Source: Microbacterium arabinogalactanolyticum (GTDB lineage: Bacteria > Actinomycetota > Actinomycetes > Actinomycetales > Microbacteriaceae). Taken from it: a DNA stretch of 64,000 nt. Shown one piece after another: positions 46,365 through 56,331 of the stretch. Made by a program: the position numbers and the translations under genes. Under the pieces are notes generated by a model that saw only the letters and a program-made list of their open reading frames with translations, did no database searches and was not told where the DNA came from. Location of the stretch: assembly GCF_030268005.1 (NCBI RefSeq), contig NZ_BRZC01000007.1, positions 310,001-374,000 on the forward strand. Direction: 5' to 3'. The number at the start of each line of letters is the position of its first letter. The first letter of the stretch is position 1.

Positions 46365-48857
46365 CTAGTCCTCGAACACCCCGATGACCGGAATCGACGT
46401 GGTGGTCACGGGCACGGTCGGCTGCATGAGCGTGCCGTCGTCGCGCCGGGCATCCTCGAACTGGCGCAGCGTCGGGCGGCCGGGCCGCACGGGCCCCTGA
46501 CCCGCCAGCGCCACCACAGCCGGCTCGGCGACGGATGCCCGGTACGCGACCCCGCGCACGCTGAAGTCCACCGGATCGCCCGAGCGCACCTCGAGCCGCA
46601 GCGCCTCGCGCGTCACGGTCACCTGCAGCTGCGAGCCGTGCCACTGCAGCGCGTACGACAGCTCAGGCCAGTCGGCCGGCAGGCGCGGGTCGAAGCTCAG
46701 CAGTCCGTCGTGGTCGCGCATGCCGCCGAAGCCGCTGACCAGCGCGGTCCACACGCCGCCGGCGGATGCCACGTGCACGCCGTCCGAGGAGTTGTGGTGC
46801 AGGTTCCCCAGGTCGACGAACAGCGCCTGCTCGAAGTACTCGCGCGCCAGATCCTGGTATCCGACCTCCGCCGCCATGATCGACTGCACCACGGCCGACA
46901 GGGTCGAGTCGCCGGTGGTCAGCGGGTCGTAGTAGTCGAAGTCGGCGAGCTTCTCCTCGTCGGTGAAGTGGTTGCCCTGCAGGAACAGCGCCAGCACGAC
47001 GTCCGCCTGCTTGAGCACCTGGAACCGGTAGATCACCAGCGGGTGGTAGTGCAGCAGCAGCGGGCGCTGGTCGGGCGAGGTGCCCTCCAGATCCCACACC
47101 TCGCGCTCCAGGAACAGCGAGTCCTGCGGGTGGATGCGCAGCGCCTCGCTGAACGGGATGTGGATCGCCTCGGCCGCCCGGTCCCACGCCTCCCGCTCCC
47201 CGGCATCCAGACCGGTGCGCTCCACCAGCGCGGCGTAGGCCGCCGGGTCCTGCTCGGCCATCTCGCGCACCACGCGCGCCGCCAGCCGCAGGTTGTACCG
47301 CGCCATCACGTTCGTGAACAGGTTGTCGTTGACGACCGTGGTGTACTCGTCCGGACCGGTGACGCCGTGGATGTGGAACGTCGAGTGGCCGTTGGTGCCG
47401 CGCCAGAAGCCCAGCGTCGCCCACAGCCGCGCGGTCTCGACCGCGATGTCGGCGCCCTCCCGGCGCAGGAACTCCTCGTCACCGGTGGCGCGCACGTACT
47501 TGCCGAGCGCATAGCTGACGTCGGCGTTGATGTGGTACTGCGCGGTGCCTGCGGCGTAGTACGCCGACGCCTCCTCGCCGTTGATCGTGCGCCACGGGAA
47601 CAGAGCGCCCGCCTCGTTGAGCTGGGCGGCACGGCGTCGGGCGGCGGGCAGCATGAGCACCCGGGCGCGCAGCGCGTTCTTCGCCCACTGCGGCGAGGTG
47701 TAGGTGAGGAACGGCAGGACGTAGATCTCGGTGTCCCAGAAGTAGTGGCCGCTGTAGCCCGAGCCGGTCAGGCCCTTCGCCGGGACACCGGTGCCGTCGG
47801 CACGGGACGCCGCCTGCGCGAGCTGGAAGAGGCACCACCGGGTGGCCTGCTGCAGGTCGTCGTGGCCGGCGATGCGCACGTCGGAGCGCTCCCAGAACGC
47901 GGCGAGCCACGCCTCCTGGGCCCGGAACAGGGCGTCGACGCCCTCCACGCCCACGCGGTCCAGCGAACGGCGGCAGCGGTCGACGAGCTCACGCGGCGGC
48001 ACGCCCCGCGAGCTGTGGTAGCTGACGATCTTGCTGATCCGGATCGGCACGCCGGCCTTCGCCTGCACGCGGAACACGTTCTTGGCGATGTCCGGCTCGA
48101 TGAGCGTGCGGGCGCTGTAGTCGTTCTCGGTCTCGATGACGTGATCGGCCACGACCGCGACGCTCATGCCCGAGTCGGTCACCCGGTACGACAGCGCGGA
48201 GCGCAGTCCGTCCTGCCAGTACTCCACCGGCTGCAGCACGCGCTCGGTGATCTTCTCCGCCTTGCGCGGGTCGAAGCCCGCCTTGCCCTCGGACTTCGAC
48301 GCCATCGGGTCGCCGGCGTAGATGCCCGCGCCGTCCTGGCGGTTCAGCAGCTGGCAGCTGATCGTGACCGGGGCGTCGGCGTTCTCCACGACGACCTCGA
48401 GGCGCAGCACCGCCAGGTGCCGCTCGTCGAAGCTGACGATCCGCTCGTCGTGCATGCGCACGCGCTTGCCCGACGGCGTCACCCACACCACGGTGCGCGA
48501 CAGCACGCCGGTGCGCATGTCGAGCACCCGGGAGTACTCGTGGATCTCCGTCTCGTCGAAGGACAGCGGCTCGTCGTCGATGTAGACGCGCATCACCTTG
48601 GCATCCGGCGCGTTGACGATCGTCTGCCCCACCTCGGCGAACCCGTACGCCTGCTCGGCGTGGCGGATCGGCCACGTCTCGTGCAGACCGTTGATGAACG
48701 TGCCGTGCTCGTGCGCGCCGCGTCCCTCGATGTGGTTGCCGCGCAGGCCGAGGTAGCCGTTGCCGACCGAGAAGAGCGTCTCGGACACGCCGTCGTCGTC
48801 GTAGCGGGTCTCGATCAGGCGCCAGGGGTCCACGGGGTGGCGTTCGCGGTCGATCAT
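46365..48857 (-). CDS. GH65 glycoside phosphorylase (maltose/trehalose/kojibiose type)
   Basis: 830-aa family 65 enzyme. Phosphorolysis of an alpha-linked glucose disaccharide gives beta-glucose-1-phosphate plus glucose. Catalytic acid is E504 in TGPDEY; phosphate site HHNSSDGVH...GGVWTALVSGFGG lies C-terminal. The N-terminal super-sandwich begins with ETLFSVGNGYLGLRGN. The disaccharide (maltose, trehalose, kojibiose or nigerose) cannot be told from sequence alone. The ATG at 48857 follows GGAGA. beta-PGM, encoded immediately upstream, would use its product. Confidence 0.93.
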   Translation of the reverse strand: MIDRERHPVDPWRLIETRYDDDGVSETLFSVGNGYLGLRGNHIEGRGAHEHGTFINGLHETWPIRHAEQAYGFAEVGQTIVNAPDAKVMRVYIDDEPLSFDETEIHEYSRVLDMRTGVLSRTVVWVTPSGKRVRMHDERIVSFDERHLAVLRLEVVVENADAPVTISCQLLNRQDGAGIYAGDPMASKSEGKAGFDPRKAEKITERVLQPVEYWQDGLRSALSYRVTDSGMSVAVVADHVIETENDYSARTLIEPDIAKNVFRVQAKAGVPIRISKIVSYHSSRGVPPRELVDRCRRSLDRVGVEGVDALFRAQEAWLAAFWERSDVRIAGHDDLQQATRWCLFQLAQAASRADGTGVPAKGLTGSGYSGHYFWDTEIYVLPFLTYTSPQWAKNALRARVLMLPAARRRAAQLNEAGALFPWRTINGEEASAYYAAGTAQYHINADVSYALGKYVRATGDEEFLRREGADIAVETARLWATLGFWRGTNGHSTFHIHGVTGPDEYTTVVNDNLFTNVMARYNLRLAARVVREMAEQDPAAYAALVERTGLDAGEREAWDRAAEAIHIPFSEALRIHPQDSLFLEREVWDLEGTSPDQRPLLLHYHPLVIYRFQVLKQADVVLALFLQGNHFTDEEKLADFDYYDPLTTGDSTLSAVVQSIMAAEVGYQDLAREYFEQALFVDLGNLHHNSSDGVHVASAGGVWTALVSGFGGMRDHDGLLSFDPRLPADWPELSYALQWHGSQLQVTVTREALRLEVRSGDPVDFSVRGVAYRASVAEPAVVALAGQGPVRPGRPTLRQFEDARRDDGTLMQPTVPVTTTSIPVIGVFED

Positions 48858-48891
48858 GCGTTCTCCGAAGGGATTCTGAAGGGTGAGGGGC

Positions 48892-49647
48892 TCAGCGCGG
48901 GTCGCGCCCGGGTTCAGGACCGGAGAGCAGACGCGCAAGATCATCGACGATACAGGTGGCACCGGCCTCGCGCAGCGCGTCGGCGCCCGCGCCGCGGTCG
49001 ACCCCGACGACGGTCGCGTAACCGGCGGATGCAGCGGATGCCACGCCGGAGACCGCATCCTCCACGGCGATCGCCTCGGAGGGGTCGACGCCCAGCATCC
49101 GTGCGCCCTCGCGGAACATGTCGGGGGCGGGCTTGGACGCGAGGTGCTCGTGCTCGGCCACCACGCCGTCGACGACGATGCGGAAGAAGTCGCGGATGCC
49201 GGCGGATGCCAGCACCTCGGGCGCGTTCTTCGAACTGGAGACCACGCCCATCGGGACCTCGGCGGCGCGGAGCTGCTCCAGCAGTGCGAGCGAACCCGGG
49301 TACGGCGCGATGCCTTCGCTGCGCAGCGCGGCGGCGAACGCGGCGTTCTTGCGGTTTCCGACGCCGCAGATCGTCTCCGCCTCGGGCGGGTCGGTGACCT
49401 CGCCCCACGGGATCTCGACGTTGCGGCTGCGCAGCAGGCTTGCCACGCCGTCGTAGCGCTTCTTGCCGTCGACGTACGCGAAGTAGTCGGCGTCCGTGTA
49501 CGGCTCGGTGACGCCCCAGCGGGTCAGCACCTCGTCGAACACGGCCTGCCATGCGCGCATGTGCACTTCGGCGGTCGGCGTGAGCACGCCGTCCAGGTCG
49601 AACAGCACTCCCGCAGCGCGGCGCAGGTCGGGCAGGTCTTCGGACAC
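48892..49647 (-). CDS. pgmB: beta-Phosphoglucomutase (HAD superfamily)
   Basis: 251 aa. HAD motif I DLDG with nucleophile D17 and acid/base D19, cap domain, motif II VVSSSKN, motif III SKPAPDMF, motif IV EDAVSGV. It turns beta-glucose-1-phosphate into glucose-6-phosphate. I chose GTG at 49647 because AGGAG lies 7 bases upstream. The reading frame is also open upstream to 50031 without a stop (see the separate entry). It is paired with the GH65 gene. Confidence 0.9.
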   Translation of the reverse strand: MSEDLPDLRRAAGVLFDLDGVLTPTAEVHMRAWQAVFDEVLTRWGVTEPYTDADYFAYVDGKKRYDGVASLLRSRNVEIPWGEVTDPPEAETICGVGNRKNAAFAAALRSEGIAPYPGSLALLEQLRAAEVPMGVVSSSKNAPEVLASAGIRDFFRIVVDGVVAEHEHLASKPAPDMFREGARMLGVDPSEAIAVEDAVSGVASAASAGYATVVGVDRGAGADALREAGATCIVDDLARLLSGPEPGRDPR

Positions 49648-50031
49648 GATGGGACTCCTGGGGACGGTGCAGTTGTCGGGCACGGGTGCTTCGGCGGCCA
49701 TGGCGCTCGGATCCGGTGTGGCGCTCCCCTCAAGCGTAGCGAGAACCACCCGCGGGGTCTCCCCCATCACCGGACCCTTTTCGGCGCAGATCCGCAGGAT
49801 CGCCGCGACCGCGGCATCCGTGTCGGCGAGGGACTGCTCCGTGCGGTGCCGGATGCTGAGCACCGTAGGCGCCGGCTCCCCCGGACGCACCGGCGGACGC
49901 ACGGTGTGGACGATGTGCGCGAGCGCTCCGCCGATCCCGTCGACCGTGCCGTGCGCGAGCTCGGCCCCGTCGTCCTGCACGCGGTACGTCAGCGCGTCAC
50001 CGCGCCGGTCGATCATCAGCTCCGCGCTCAT
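49648..50031 (-). other. In-frame 128-codon open stretch between moaA and pgmB
   Basis: The pgmB frame stays open upstream to an ATG at 50031 that overlaps the moaA stop by 4 bases (ATGA), the coupling usual in this genome. The stretch begins [20 protein letters not shown] and has a compact hydrophobic/charged pattern to about residue 105, then a low-complexity join. It could be a separate small domain fused to beta-PGM, with a second start at 49647 giving the mutase alone. I recognise no family. Confidence 0.4.
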
Positions 50032-51062
50032 CCGCCGATGTACGACATCTCGATGCGCTCCGCAGCGGTGTCCGCGGAGCGCATCTCCGAGTAGCGGTCG
50101 TCGCGTGCGCCCCAGATCCGCGCCAGGGCGGCCTCCAGCTCGGCATCCGAGCTTCCGCCGCGCAGCAGCGCGCGCAGATCGTGCCCGCCGGAGGCGAACA
50201 GGCAGGTGAACAGCTTGCCGTCGGCCGAGATGCGCGCCCGGCTGCAGGTGCCGCAGAACGGCGCCGTGACGCTGGAGATCGCGCCGATCTCCCCCGCCCC
50301 GTCGAGGTAGCGCCAGCGCGTCGCCGTCTCGCCGTGGTAGGCGGGCTGCAGCGGTTCGAGCGGATGCACGGCGCCGATCCGCTCGATGATCTCGGCCGAG
50401 GACACCACCTGGTCGAGGTTCCAGCCGTTTGTGGTTCCCACGTCCATGAACTCGATGAAGCGCACGGTGACACCCGTGCCGCGGAAGCGCTCGGCGATGC
50501 GGAGCACGTCGTCCTCGTTCACGCCGCGCTTGACCACCGTGTTGACCTTGATGGCGTCGAAGCCGACCTCCTCTGCCGCGCGAATGCCGTCGAGCACCCG
50601 CGCCAGCGGGAAGTCGATGTCGTTCATGGCACGGAAGGTCGCGTCGTCGAGGGAGTCCAGCGAGACCGTCACGCGATTCAGGCCCGCATCCCGCAGCGCC
50701 TGCGCCTTGTGCGCGAGAGCCGAGCCGTTGGTGGTCAGCGCGATGTCGAGGCGCTCCCCCTCGCGCGTGCGCAGTTCGGCCAGCATCGCGATCAGCGTCT
50801 CGATGTCGCGGCGCAGCAGCGGCTCGCCGCCCGTCAGCCGCAGCTTGTGCACGCCGTGTGCGACGCCCGCCCGGGCGACGCGCACGATCTCCTCGAAGCT
50901 CAGCAGCATGGTGTGCGGCAGGAAGTCGTGGTCGCGGCCGAAGACCTCCTTGGGCATGCAGTACACACAGCGGAAGTTGCAGCGGTCGGTGACCGAGATG
51001 CGCAGGTCGCGCAGCATCCGCCCGCGGGTGTCCCGCAGGCGTGATCCGAGCTGCAGTGCCAT
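50028..51062 (-). CDS. moaA: GTP 3',8-cyclase MoaA
   Basis: 344-aa radical SAM enzyme, first step of molybdopterin synthesis. The N-terminal cluster is C28, C32, C35 (CNFRCVYC), the C-terminal cluster lies in [19 protein letters not shown], and the protein ends in the conserved Gly-Gly. Start is uncertain: ATG at 51062 has GGAGG only 2 bases away; GTG at 51071 is possible. It lies 50 bases after the fdhF-like gene on the same strand. Confidence 0.95.
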   Translation of the reverse strand: MALQLGSRLRDTRGRMLRDLRISVTDRCNFRCVYCMPKEVFGRDHDFLPHTMLLSFEEIVRVARAGVAHGVHKLRLTGGEPLLRRDIETLIAMLAELRTREGERLDIALTTNGSALAHKAQALRDAGLNRVTVSLDSLDDATFRAMNDIDFPLARVLDGIRAAEEVGFDAIKVNTVVKRGVNEDDVLRIAERFRGTGVTVRFIEFMDVGTTNGWNLDQVVSSAEIIERIGAVHPLEPLQPAYHGETATRWRYLDGAGEIGAISSVTAPFCGTCSRARISADGKLFTCLFASGGHDLRALLRGGSSDAELEAALARIWGARDDRYSEMRSADTAAERIEMSYIGG

Positions 51063-51111
51063 GTCCTCCACCGTAGTCGTCGTGTCCGTGCCGGCGGCCG
51101 GATCGGACCGC

Positions 51112-53412
51112 TCAGCGGGTGACCGGCTCCAGCCGGACGACCACGCCCTTCGAGGCGGGCGTGTTGCTGCCGAACGCCGTCAGGCCCAGCGGCACCAGCG
51201 GGTTCCCCTCCGGGAAGTACGTCGCGGCGCATCCGCGCGATGTGGGATAGGAGACGGCCTTGAACTCATGCACGACCCGGTCGACGCCGTCCTCGTACTC
51301 GCTGTGCACGTCCACGATCTGGCCGTCGGCGATGCCGAGCTCCCTGAGGTCGTCGGGGTTCACGAAGATCACACGGCGGCTCTTCCGGATGCCTCGGTAG
51401 CGATCGTCGAGACCGTAGATCGTCGTGTTGAACTGGTCGTGCGCGCGCATCGACTGCAGCAGGAGTCGGCCCGGAGGGCACTCCAGGTACTCCAGTTCGT
51501 TCACGGTGACCATCGCCTTGCCGGTCGCCGTCGGGAACGTCCGGGAGTCGCGCGGCCCGTGCGGGAGGATGAACCCGTGCTCCTCGCGCAGGCGCGCGTT
51601 GAAGTCGTCGAACCCGGGGACGACGTGCTCGATGTGCTCCCGGATCCGGTCGTAGTCCTTCTCGAACCCGGCCCAGTCGATCGGGCCGTCATCGCCCCAC
51701 AGCGCCCGCGCGATGCCGACGACCACCGACACCTCCGACTTGAGCTGATCGGAGATCGGTTCGACCTTGCCCCGCGTGGCGTGGATCGCGCACACCGAGT
51801 CCTCCACCGACAACGACTGCTCGCCGGCCTCCTGCCGGTCGATCTCGGTGCGTCCGAGCACCGGCAGGATGATCGCCTCGTCCCCGACGGTGAGGTGGTT
51901 GCGGTTGAGCTTGGTGGAGACCTGCACGTTCAGCCCGACGTTGCGGAAGCCCTCCTCGGCGGCGTGCGTGTCCGAGACGGCCGCGACCATGTTGCCGCCC
52001 ATCGCCATCCACACCCTGGTCCTGCCCTCGCGCATCGCCTGCACCGATTTGACCACGTCGTAGCCGTGCTCGCGCGGGACCGTGATGCCGAACTCCCGGT
52101 CCAGGGCCGCGAGGAAGCTCTCCGGCATCTGCTCCCAGATGCCCATGGTCCGGTCGCCCTGCACATTGCTGTGGCCGCGGATCGGCGAGGCGCCGGCGCC
52201 CGGCTTGCCGATGTTCCCGCGCAGGAGCAGCAGGTTCATGACCTCCTTCAGGATCTTCACCGCATCCCGATGCTGCGTGAGCCCCATCGCCCAGGTGATG
52301 ATGACCCGCTCGGAGTTCAGGTAGCGGTCGGCGAGCTCGTCGATCTCGGCCTGGGAGAGGCCGGTGGCCTGCAGCACCCTGTCCTCGTCGAGCGTCCTGA
52401 CGTGCTCACGGAACTCCTCCAGTCCCTGGCAGTGCTCGTCGAGGAAGGCGTGATCGAGCACGGTCCCCGGTGCCGCGTCCTCCGCTTCGAGGACCTTCTT
52501 CGAGACGGCTTTCATCAGCCAGCCGTCGCCGCCCGACCGGATGAGCAGGTACTGGTCGGCCAGACCCGTGCCGCGGCCGATGATGCCGCGCACCCGCTGC
52601 GGGTTCTTGTAGCGGGTCAGCCCCGCCTCGTGCAGCGTGTTGACGGCGACGATCTTCGCCCCGTTGTCCTTGGCCTCCTCCAGCGCGGTGAGCATGCGCG
52701 GATGATTGGTGCCGGGGTTCTGGCCCATCACGATGATGAGGTCGGCCTTGCCGAAGTCGTCATAGGAGATCGTGCTCTTGCCGATACCGATCACCTCGCC
52801 CAGCGCCGTGCCGGTGGACTCGTGGCACATGTTCGAGCAGTCCGGGAGGTTGTTGGTGCCGAGGGTGCGCGCCATCAACTGGTAGATGAAGGCGGTCTCG
52901 TTCGCGGTGCGGCCGCTCGTGTAGAACGTCGCCTCGTCGGGCGAGTCCATCGCCTTCAGGCGGTCGGCGATGAGCGTGAACGCCTCATCCCAGGAGATCG
53001 GCCGGTAGTTATCCTCGCCCTGGGGCTTGTAGACGGGTTCGACCAGACGACCCTGCATGCCCAGCCAGTACTCCGACTTGGTGAGCAGGCTGCTGATGGA
53101 GTTCTGCGCCCAGAACGCCGTGGGGATCGTGACGGGCGCGGCCTCCCAGGTGACGGCCTTCGCGCCGTTCTCGCAGAACTCGAACGTCTTGCGGTGGTCG
53201 GGATCGGCCCACGCGCAGCTCATGCAGTCGAAGCCGTCCTTCTGGTTCATGTCCGTGAGCAGGGTCAGTGCGCGCCGCACGCCCATCTCCCTGATGCCGG
53301 GCACCATCGAGTGCAGCACTCCCGGCACGCCCGCGGCCCATTCCTTCGGCGGTCCGACCTCCGCGTCCCTCGCGTCGTCACTGATGTCCTGGATCGGGGC
53401 CTTCGCCGCCAT
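51112..53412 (-). CDS. FdhF/YdeP-type molybdopterin oxidoreductase
   Basis: 766-aa bis-MGD enzyme of the formate-dehydrogenase-like (YdeP) group. C63, C66 and C80 (CMSC...C) lie where the N-terminal Fe-S site is expected. The Mo ligand position is C196 in CSNMCHEST, aligning with the Sec of E. coli FDH-H. MGD-binding segments ([34 protein letters not shown]) are clear. The substrate is not certain. ATG at 53412 is fixed by GGAG at 8 bases. It is the only molybdoenzyme in the island, next to fdhD. Confidence 0.88.
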   Translation of the reverse strand: MAAKAPIQDISDDARDAEVGPPKEWAAGVPGVLHSMVPGIREMGVRRALTLLTDMNQKDGFDCMSCAWADPDHRKTFEFCENGAKAVTWEAAPVTIPTAFWAQNSISSLLTKSEYWLGMQGRLVEPVYKPQGEDNYRPISWDEAFTLIADRLKAMDSPDEATFYTSGRTANETAFIYQLMARTLGTNNLPDCSNMCHESTGTALGEVIGIGKSTISYDDFGKADLIIVMGQNPGTNHPRMLTALEEAKDNGAKIVAVNTLHEAGLTRYKNPQRVRGIIGRGTGLADQYLLIRSGGDGWLMKAVSKKVLEAEDAAPGTVLDHAFLDEHCQGLEEFREHVRTLDEDRVLQATGLSQAEIDELADRYLNSERVIITWAMGLTQHRDAVKILKEVMNLLLLRGNIGKPGAGASPIRGHSNVQGDRTMGIWEQMPESFLAALDREFGITVPREHGYDVVKSVQAMREGRTRVWMAMGGNMVAAVSDTHAAEEGFRNVGLNVQVSTKLNRNHLTVGDEAIILPVLGRTEIDRQEAGEQSLSVEDSVCAIHATRGKVEPISDQLKSEVSVVVGIARALWGDDGPIDWAGFEKDYDRIREHIEHVVPGFDDFNARLREEHGFILPHGPRDSRTFPTATGKAMVTVNELEYLECPPGRLLLQSMRAHDQFNTTIYGLDDRYRGIRKSRRVIFVNPDDLRELGIADGQIVDVHSEYEDGVDRVVHEFKAVSYPTSRGCAATYFPEGNPLVPLGLTAFGSNTPASKGVVVRLEPVTR

Positions 53413-53496
53413 CACGTGCTCCTTCGCCTGGGTCTCTCTCCGGGGTACCAGCCGCATGCCGCCCATGCAAGGGCCTGAGGTGCTTTCGCGGTCCGG

Positions 53497-54411
53497 TCAC
53501 ACGGGCGCGGGCACTGCCTCGCGCACGCGCTCGGGACGCGAGTAGACGTTCATGCTCGCGCCGCGCACGAAGCCGACCAGGGTGAGCCCCGTGGATTCGG
53601 CCATCTCGACGGCCAGCGACGACGGCGCCGATACGGCCGACAGCATCGGGATGCCGGCCATGACCGCCTTCTGCACCAGTTCGAAACTCGCCCGCCCCGA
53701 CACCTGCAGCACGGTGCCGGTCAGCGGCAGGCGTCCGTTCAGCACCGCCCATCCGACCACCTTGTCGACCGCGTTGTGCCGGCCGACGTCCTCCCGCACC
53801 ACCAGGAGTTCGCCGGTCGCGGCGTCGTAGAGGCCCGCCGCGTGCAGTCCGCCGGTCTTCTCGAACACCTCCTGCCGCGAGCGCAGCATGTCCGGCAGCT
53901 CGGCGAGGGTCGCGGCATCCACCTCCAGCGGATCCGCGGAGACGTCGAACGCCGAGGTGGTCGCGACCTGCTCGATGGACGCCGCACCGCACACACCGCA
54001 GGCGGTGGTCGTGTACGAGTGCCGCGCGCGCGACGGGTCGGGCAGCGGCGTGCCAGGTGCCAGCGTGACGTCCAGGACGTTGTAGGTGTTGCCGCCGTCG
54101 GCCGCCGATGCGCCGAGGGCATAGGCGCCCGGCGCTGCGACGGACCCGCCGGTGCCCGGCCCGCCGCAGTGGATCGCGGAGGCGAACTGGTCGTGGTGCC
54201 GGATCACGCCCTCCGAGACGAGGAACCCGGCGGCGAGCTCGACGTCATGTCCCGGCGTGCGCATCGTGACCGTGAGCGGTGCGCCGGACACGCGGATCTC
54301 CAGGGGCTCCTCGACCGCGAGCGTGTCGAGCCGGCGCACGGCCGCGCCCTCGGCGCCGTCTGTCGCGGCAGTGATGTGAACGACCTTCTTGCGGGTGGTG
54401 ATCCTGCCCAT
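53497..54411 (-). CDS. fdhD: Formate dehydrogenase accessory sulfurtransferase
   Basis: 304 aa. CxxC motif C138/C141 in ACGVCG carries the persulfide that is passed to the Mo cofactor of formate-dehydrogenase-type enzymes. EEPLEIRVSG and REDVGRHNAVDKVVG are conserved FdhD stretches. ATG at 54411 has GGAGG 5 bases upstream. It serves the FdhF-like enzyme directly downstream. Confidence 0.96.
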   Translation of the reverse strand: MGRITTRKKVVHITAATDGAEGAAVRRLDTLAVEEPLEIRVSGAPLTVTMRTPGHDVELAAGFLVSEGVIRHHDQFASAIHCGGPGTGGSVAAPGAYALGASAADGGNTYNVLDVTLAPGTPLPDPSRARHSYTTTACGVCGAASIEQVATTSAFDVSADPLEVDAATLAELPDMLRSRQEVFEKTGGLHAAGLYDAATGELLVVREDVGRHNAVDKVVGWAVLNGRLPLTGTVLQVSGRASFELVQKAVMAGIPMLSAVSAPSSLAVEMAESTGLTLVGFVRGASMNVYSRPERVREAVPAPV

Positions 54412-54476
54412 CGCGTCCTCCCGGGTGTCCGTCCTCGCTGCCCGCCACGGTACTCCCCCCGGGGCGGACCCATGGC

Positions 54477-54550
54477 TCGGTACGGATGTCGGCAGGCCCG
54501 AATCCGGCGTCCTGACCGACATCCGTGTTCTCGACCGACATCCGTACCGA
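54477..54550. repeat. Inverted/direct repeat of CCGACATCCGT
   Basis: TCGGTACGGATGTCGG (54477-54492) and its exact inverse (54535-54550) form a 16-bp perfect stem. A further direct copy GACCGACATCCGT lies at 54514-54526, repeated at 54533-54545. So one word occurs once inverted and twice direct. The segment between contains CCCGAATCCGG. It sits between modC and fdhD, downstream of the former and upstream of the latter. Confidence 0.75.
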
Positions 54551-54589
54551 ACGGCGGGGGGCGGAGGCGGACGCGGAGGCCGTGGAGGG

Positions 54590-55501
54590 TCAGGAGGCCG
54601 GCGGGCGGATGCTGATCGTCGAGCCGGATGTGACGGGCGAACCGGCCGGGAGGATCAGCTCGACGAGATCGCCGTCGGCGGTGCGGGCGTGAGCGCGGAT
54701 GCCGTCGGCGCTCGTCTCGGCGCTCTCGACGCGCGCCTGCCATGACCCGTCCGTCCCGGGCAGGGTCGACGCGACCGCGGCGATGAAGGGCGTGGCCGGT
54801 TCGCCGAGGACGGCATCGGGTGCGCCCTCGGCGGTGACGCCGCCGTGCTCGAGCACGATCAGCCGGTCGGCGAGCGCGCGCGCATCCGCCGCATCGTGCG
54901 TGGCCAGCACGGCGGTGGTCCCGGTGGCGGCGAGCTCGTCGCGCAGCAGGGAGCGGATGCCGTCGGCGGTGGCGGGATCGAGCGAGGTCAGCGGCTCGTC
55001 GAGCAGCAGCACGCGCGGCGACACCGCCAGCGCCCGCGCGAGCGCGACGCGCTGCTGCTGTCCGCCCGACAGCCGCGCCGGGCGCCGGGCGCCGAAGCCC
55101 GGCAGGCCGACCCGCTCGAGCCAGGCGTCGGCGCGCATTCCGGCATCCGCTCTGCGCACCCCGTGCGCACGCATCCCGAAGGCGATGTTGTCGCGCGCGC
55201 TCAGGTGCGGGAACAGCCGCGCCCGCTGTCCGAGCAGGATCACGCCGCGTTCGCGCGGCGGCACGTCGACGCCGGCCGCGTCCTGCACCGTCCTGCCTCC
55301 CAGCTGCACGGTTCCCGCCGTCAGGGGTGTGAAGCCGGCGATCGCGCCCAGGAGCGTCGACTTGCCCGCACCCGACGGGCCCATCACGGCGAGGGTCTCC
55401 CCTGCGGCCACTCTCAGCTGGGCGTCCAGGGCGAAGCCGCCGCGGTCGACGCGGATGCGGGCGTCCAGCACGGCGTCCCGGCCGGCGGCATCCGCGCTCA
55501 T
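54590..55501 (-). CDS. modC: Molybdate ABC transporter ATP-binding protein
   Basis: 303 aa. Walker A GPSGAGKST at 41-49, signature LSGGQQQR, Walker B VLLLDEP, then a C-terminal ~60-residue domain ending in a TOBE-like segment (AHARTADGDLVELILPAGSPV). Powers molybdate uptake. The ATG overlaps the modB stop by 4 bases. The mod genes are followed by a repeat locus and fdhD. Confidence 0.93.
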   Translation of the reverse strand: MSADAAGRDAVLDARIRVDRGGFALDAQLRVAAGETLAVMGPSGAGKSTLLGAIAGFTPLTAGTVQLGGRTVQDAAGVDVPPRERGVILLGQRARLFPHLSARDNIAFGMRAHGVRRADAGMRADAWLERVGLPGFGARRPARLSGGQQQRVALARALAVSPRVLLLDEPLTSLDPATADGIRSLLRDELAATGTTAVLATHDAADARALADRLIVLEHGGVTAEGAPDAVLGEPATPFIAAVASTLPGTDGSWQARVESAETSADGIRAHARTADGDLVELILPAGSPVTSGSTISIRPPAS

Positions 55502-56331
55502 CGCAGCTCCTCCGCGACCGCGGTTCCCCCGCCGGGCCGCCAGCCGCGCACCAGCAGCAGCACCGCCACCGACGTGACCAGCAGCATCAGCGACAGCGCG
55601 ATGGCGCTGCCCTGGCTGACGCCGGCACCGTTGAACGCCGTGTAGATCGCCAGCGGCATGGTCTGCGTCACGCCTGGCGCGTTGCCCGCGAACAGCGCAG
55701 TCGCGCCGAACTCGCCGGCCGCCCGCGCGAAGCACAGCACGGTTCCCGACAGCAGTCCCGGGCCTGCCAGTGGCAGGGTGACCCGCCACAGGATCGTCCA
55801 GCTCCCGGCCCCCAGGCCGGCCGCCGTGCGCTCGTACTCCACGCCCGATGTGCGGACGGCGCCCTCCAGCGCCAGCACGAGGAACGGGAGCGCGACGAAC
55901 ACCTGAGCGAGCACGACGGCCGGGGTCGTGAATGGCACCTGCCACCCGGTCCAGCCCAGCCAGCCGGATCGGCCGAACAGGAAGAGCAGCGCCAGCCCGC
56001 CGACCATCGGGGGCAGCACCAGCGGCACGGTGACGACCGCGCGCAGCACCGCGGCGGTGCGCGGAGCGGCTCGGGCGATGGTCAGTGCCAGCGGGATGCC
56101 GATCAGCAGGCAGATCGCCGTGGCGACGAGCCCGGTGACCAGCGACAGCCGCAGCGCGCCGAGCGCCTCGACCGAGGTCACGTCCTGCCACAGCGTTCCC
56201 CACTGCACGCGCCCGACGAGGGCGGCGAGAGGCAGCACGAGGAACACGATTCCGAGCGCCGCGGGCACGATCAGCACCCGCGGCGCATGACCGCGGGCGC
56301 CGGTCGTCTGCGAGCCGCGTCGAGGCATCAC
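55498..56331 (-). CDS. modB: Molybdate ABC transporter permease
   Basis: 277 aa, six hydrophobic segments. Permease loop EYERTAAGLGAGSWTILWRVTLP (EAA type) at about 165-187, then RAAGEFGATALFAGN, which is typical of ModB/CysTW. Start GTG at 56331 or ATG at 56328, both overlapping the modA stop. Confidence 0.93.
   Translation of the reverse strand: MMPRRGSQTTGARGHAPRVLIVPAALGIVFLVLPLAALVGRVQWGTLWQDVTSVEALGALRLSLVTGLVATAICLLIGIPLALTIARAAPRTAAVLRAVVTVPLVLPPMVGGLALLFLFGRSGWLGWTGWQVPFTTPAVVLAQVFVALPFLVLALEGAVRTSGVEYERTAAGLGAGSWTILWRVTLPLAGPGLLSGTVLCFARAAGEFGATALFAGNAPGVTQTMPLAIYTAFNGAGVSQGSAIALSLMLLVTSVAVLLLVRGWRPGGGTAVAEELR

Noticed and set aside
54477-54550. Possible attachment site or CRISPR
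   Set aside because: Units are too short and irregular, with no integrase or cas gene nearby; better treated as an intergenic palindrome.
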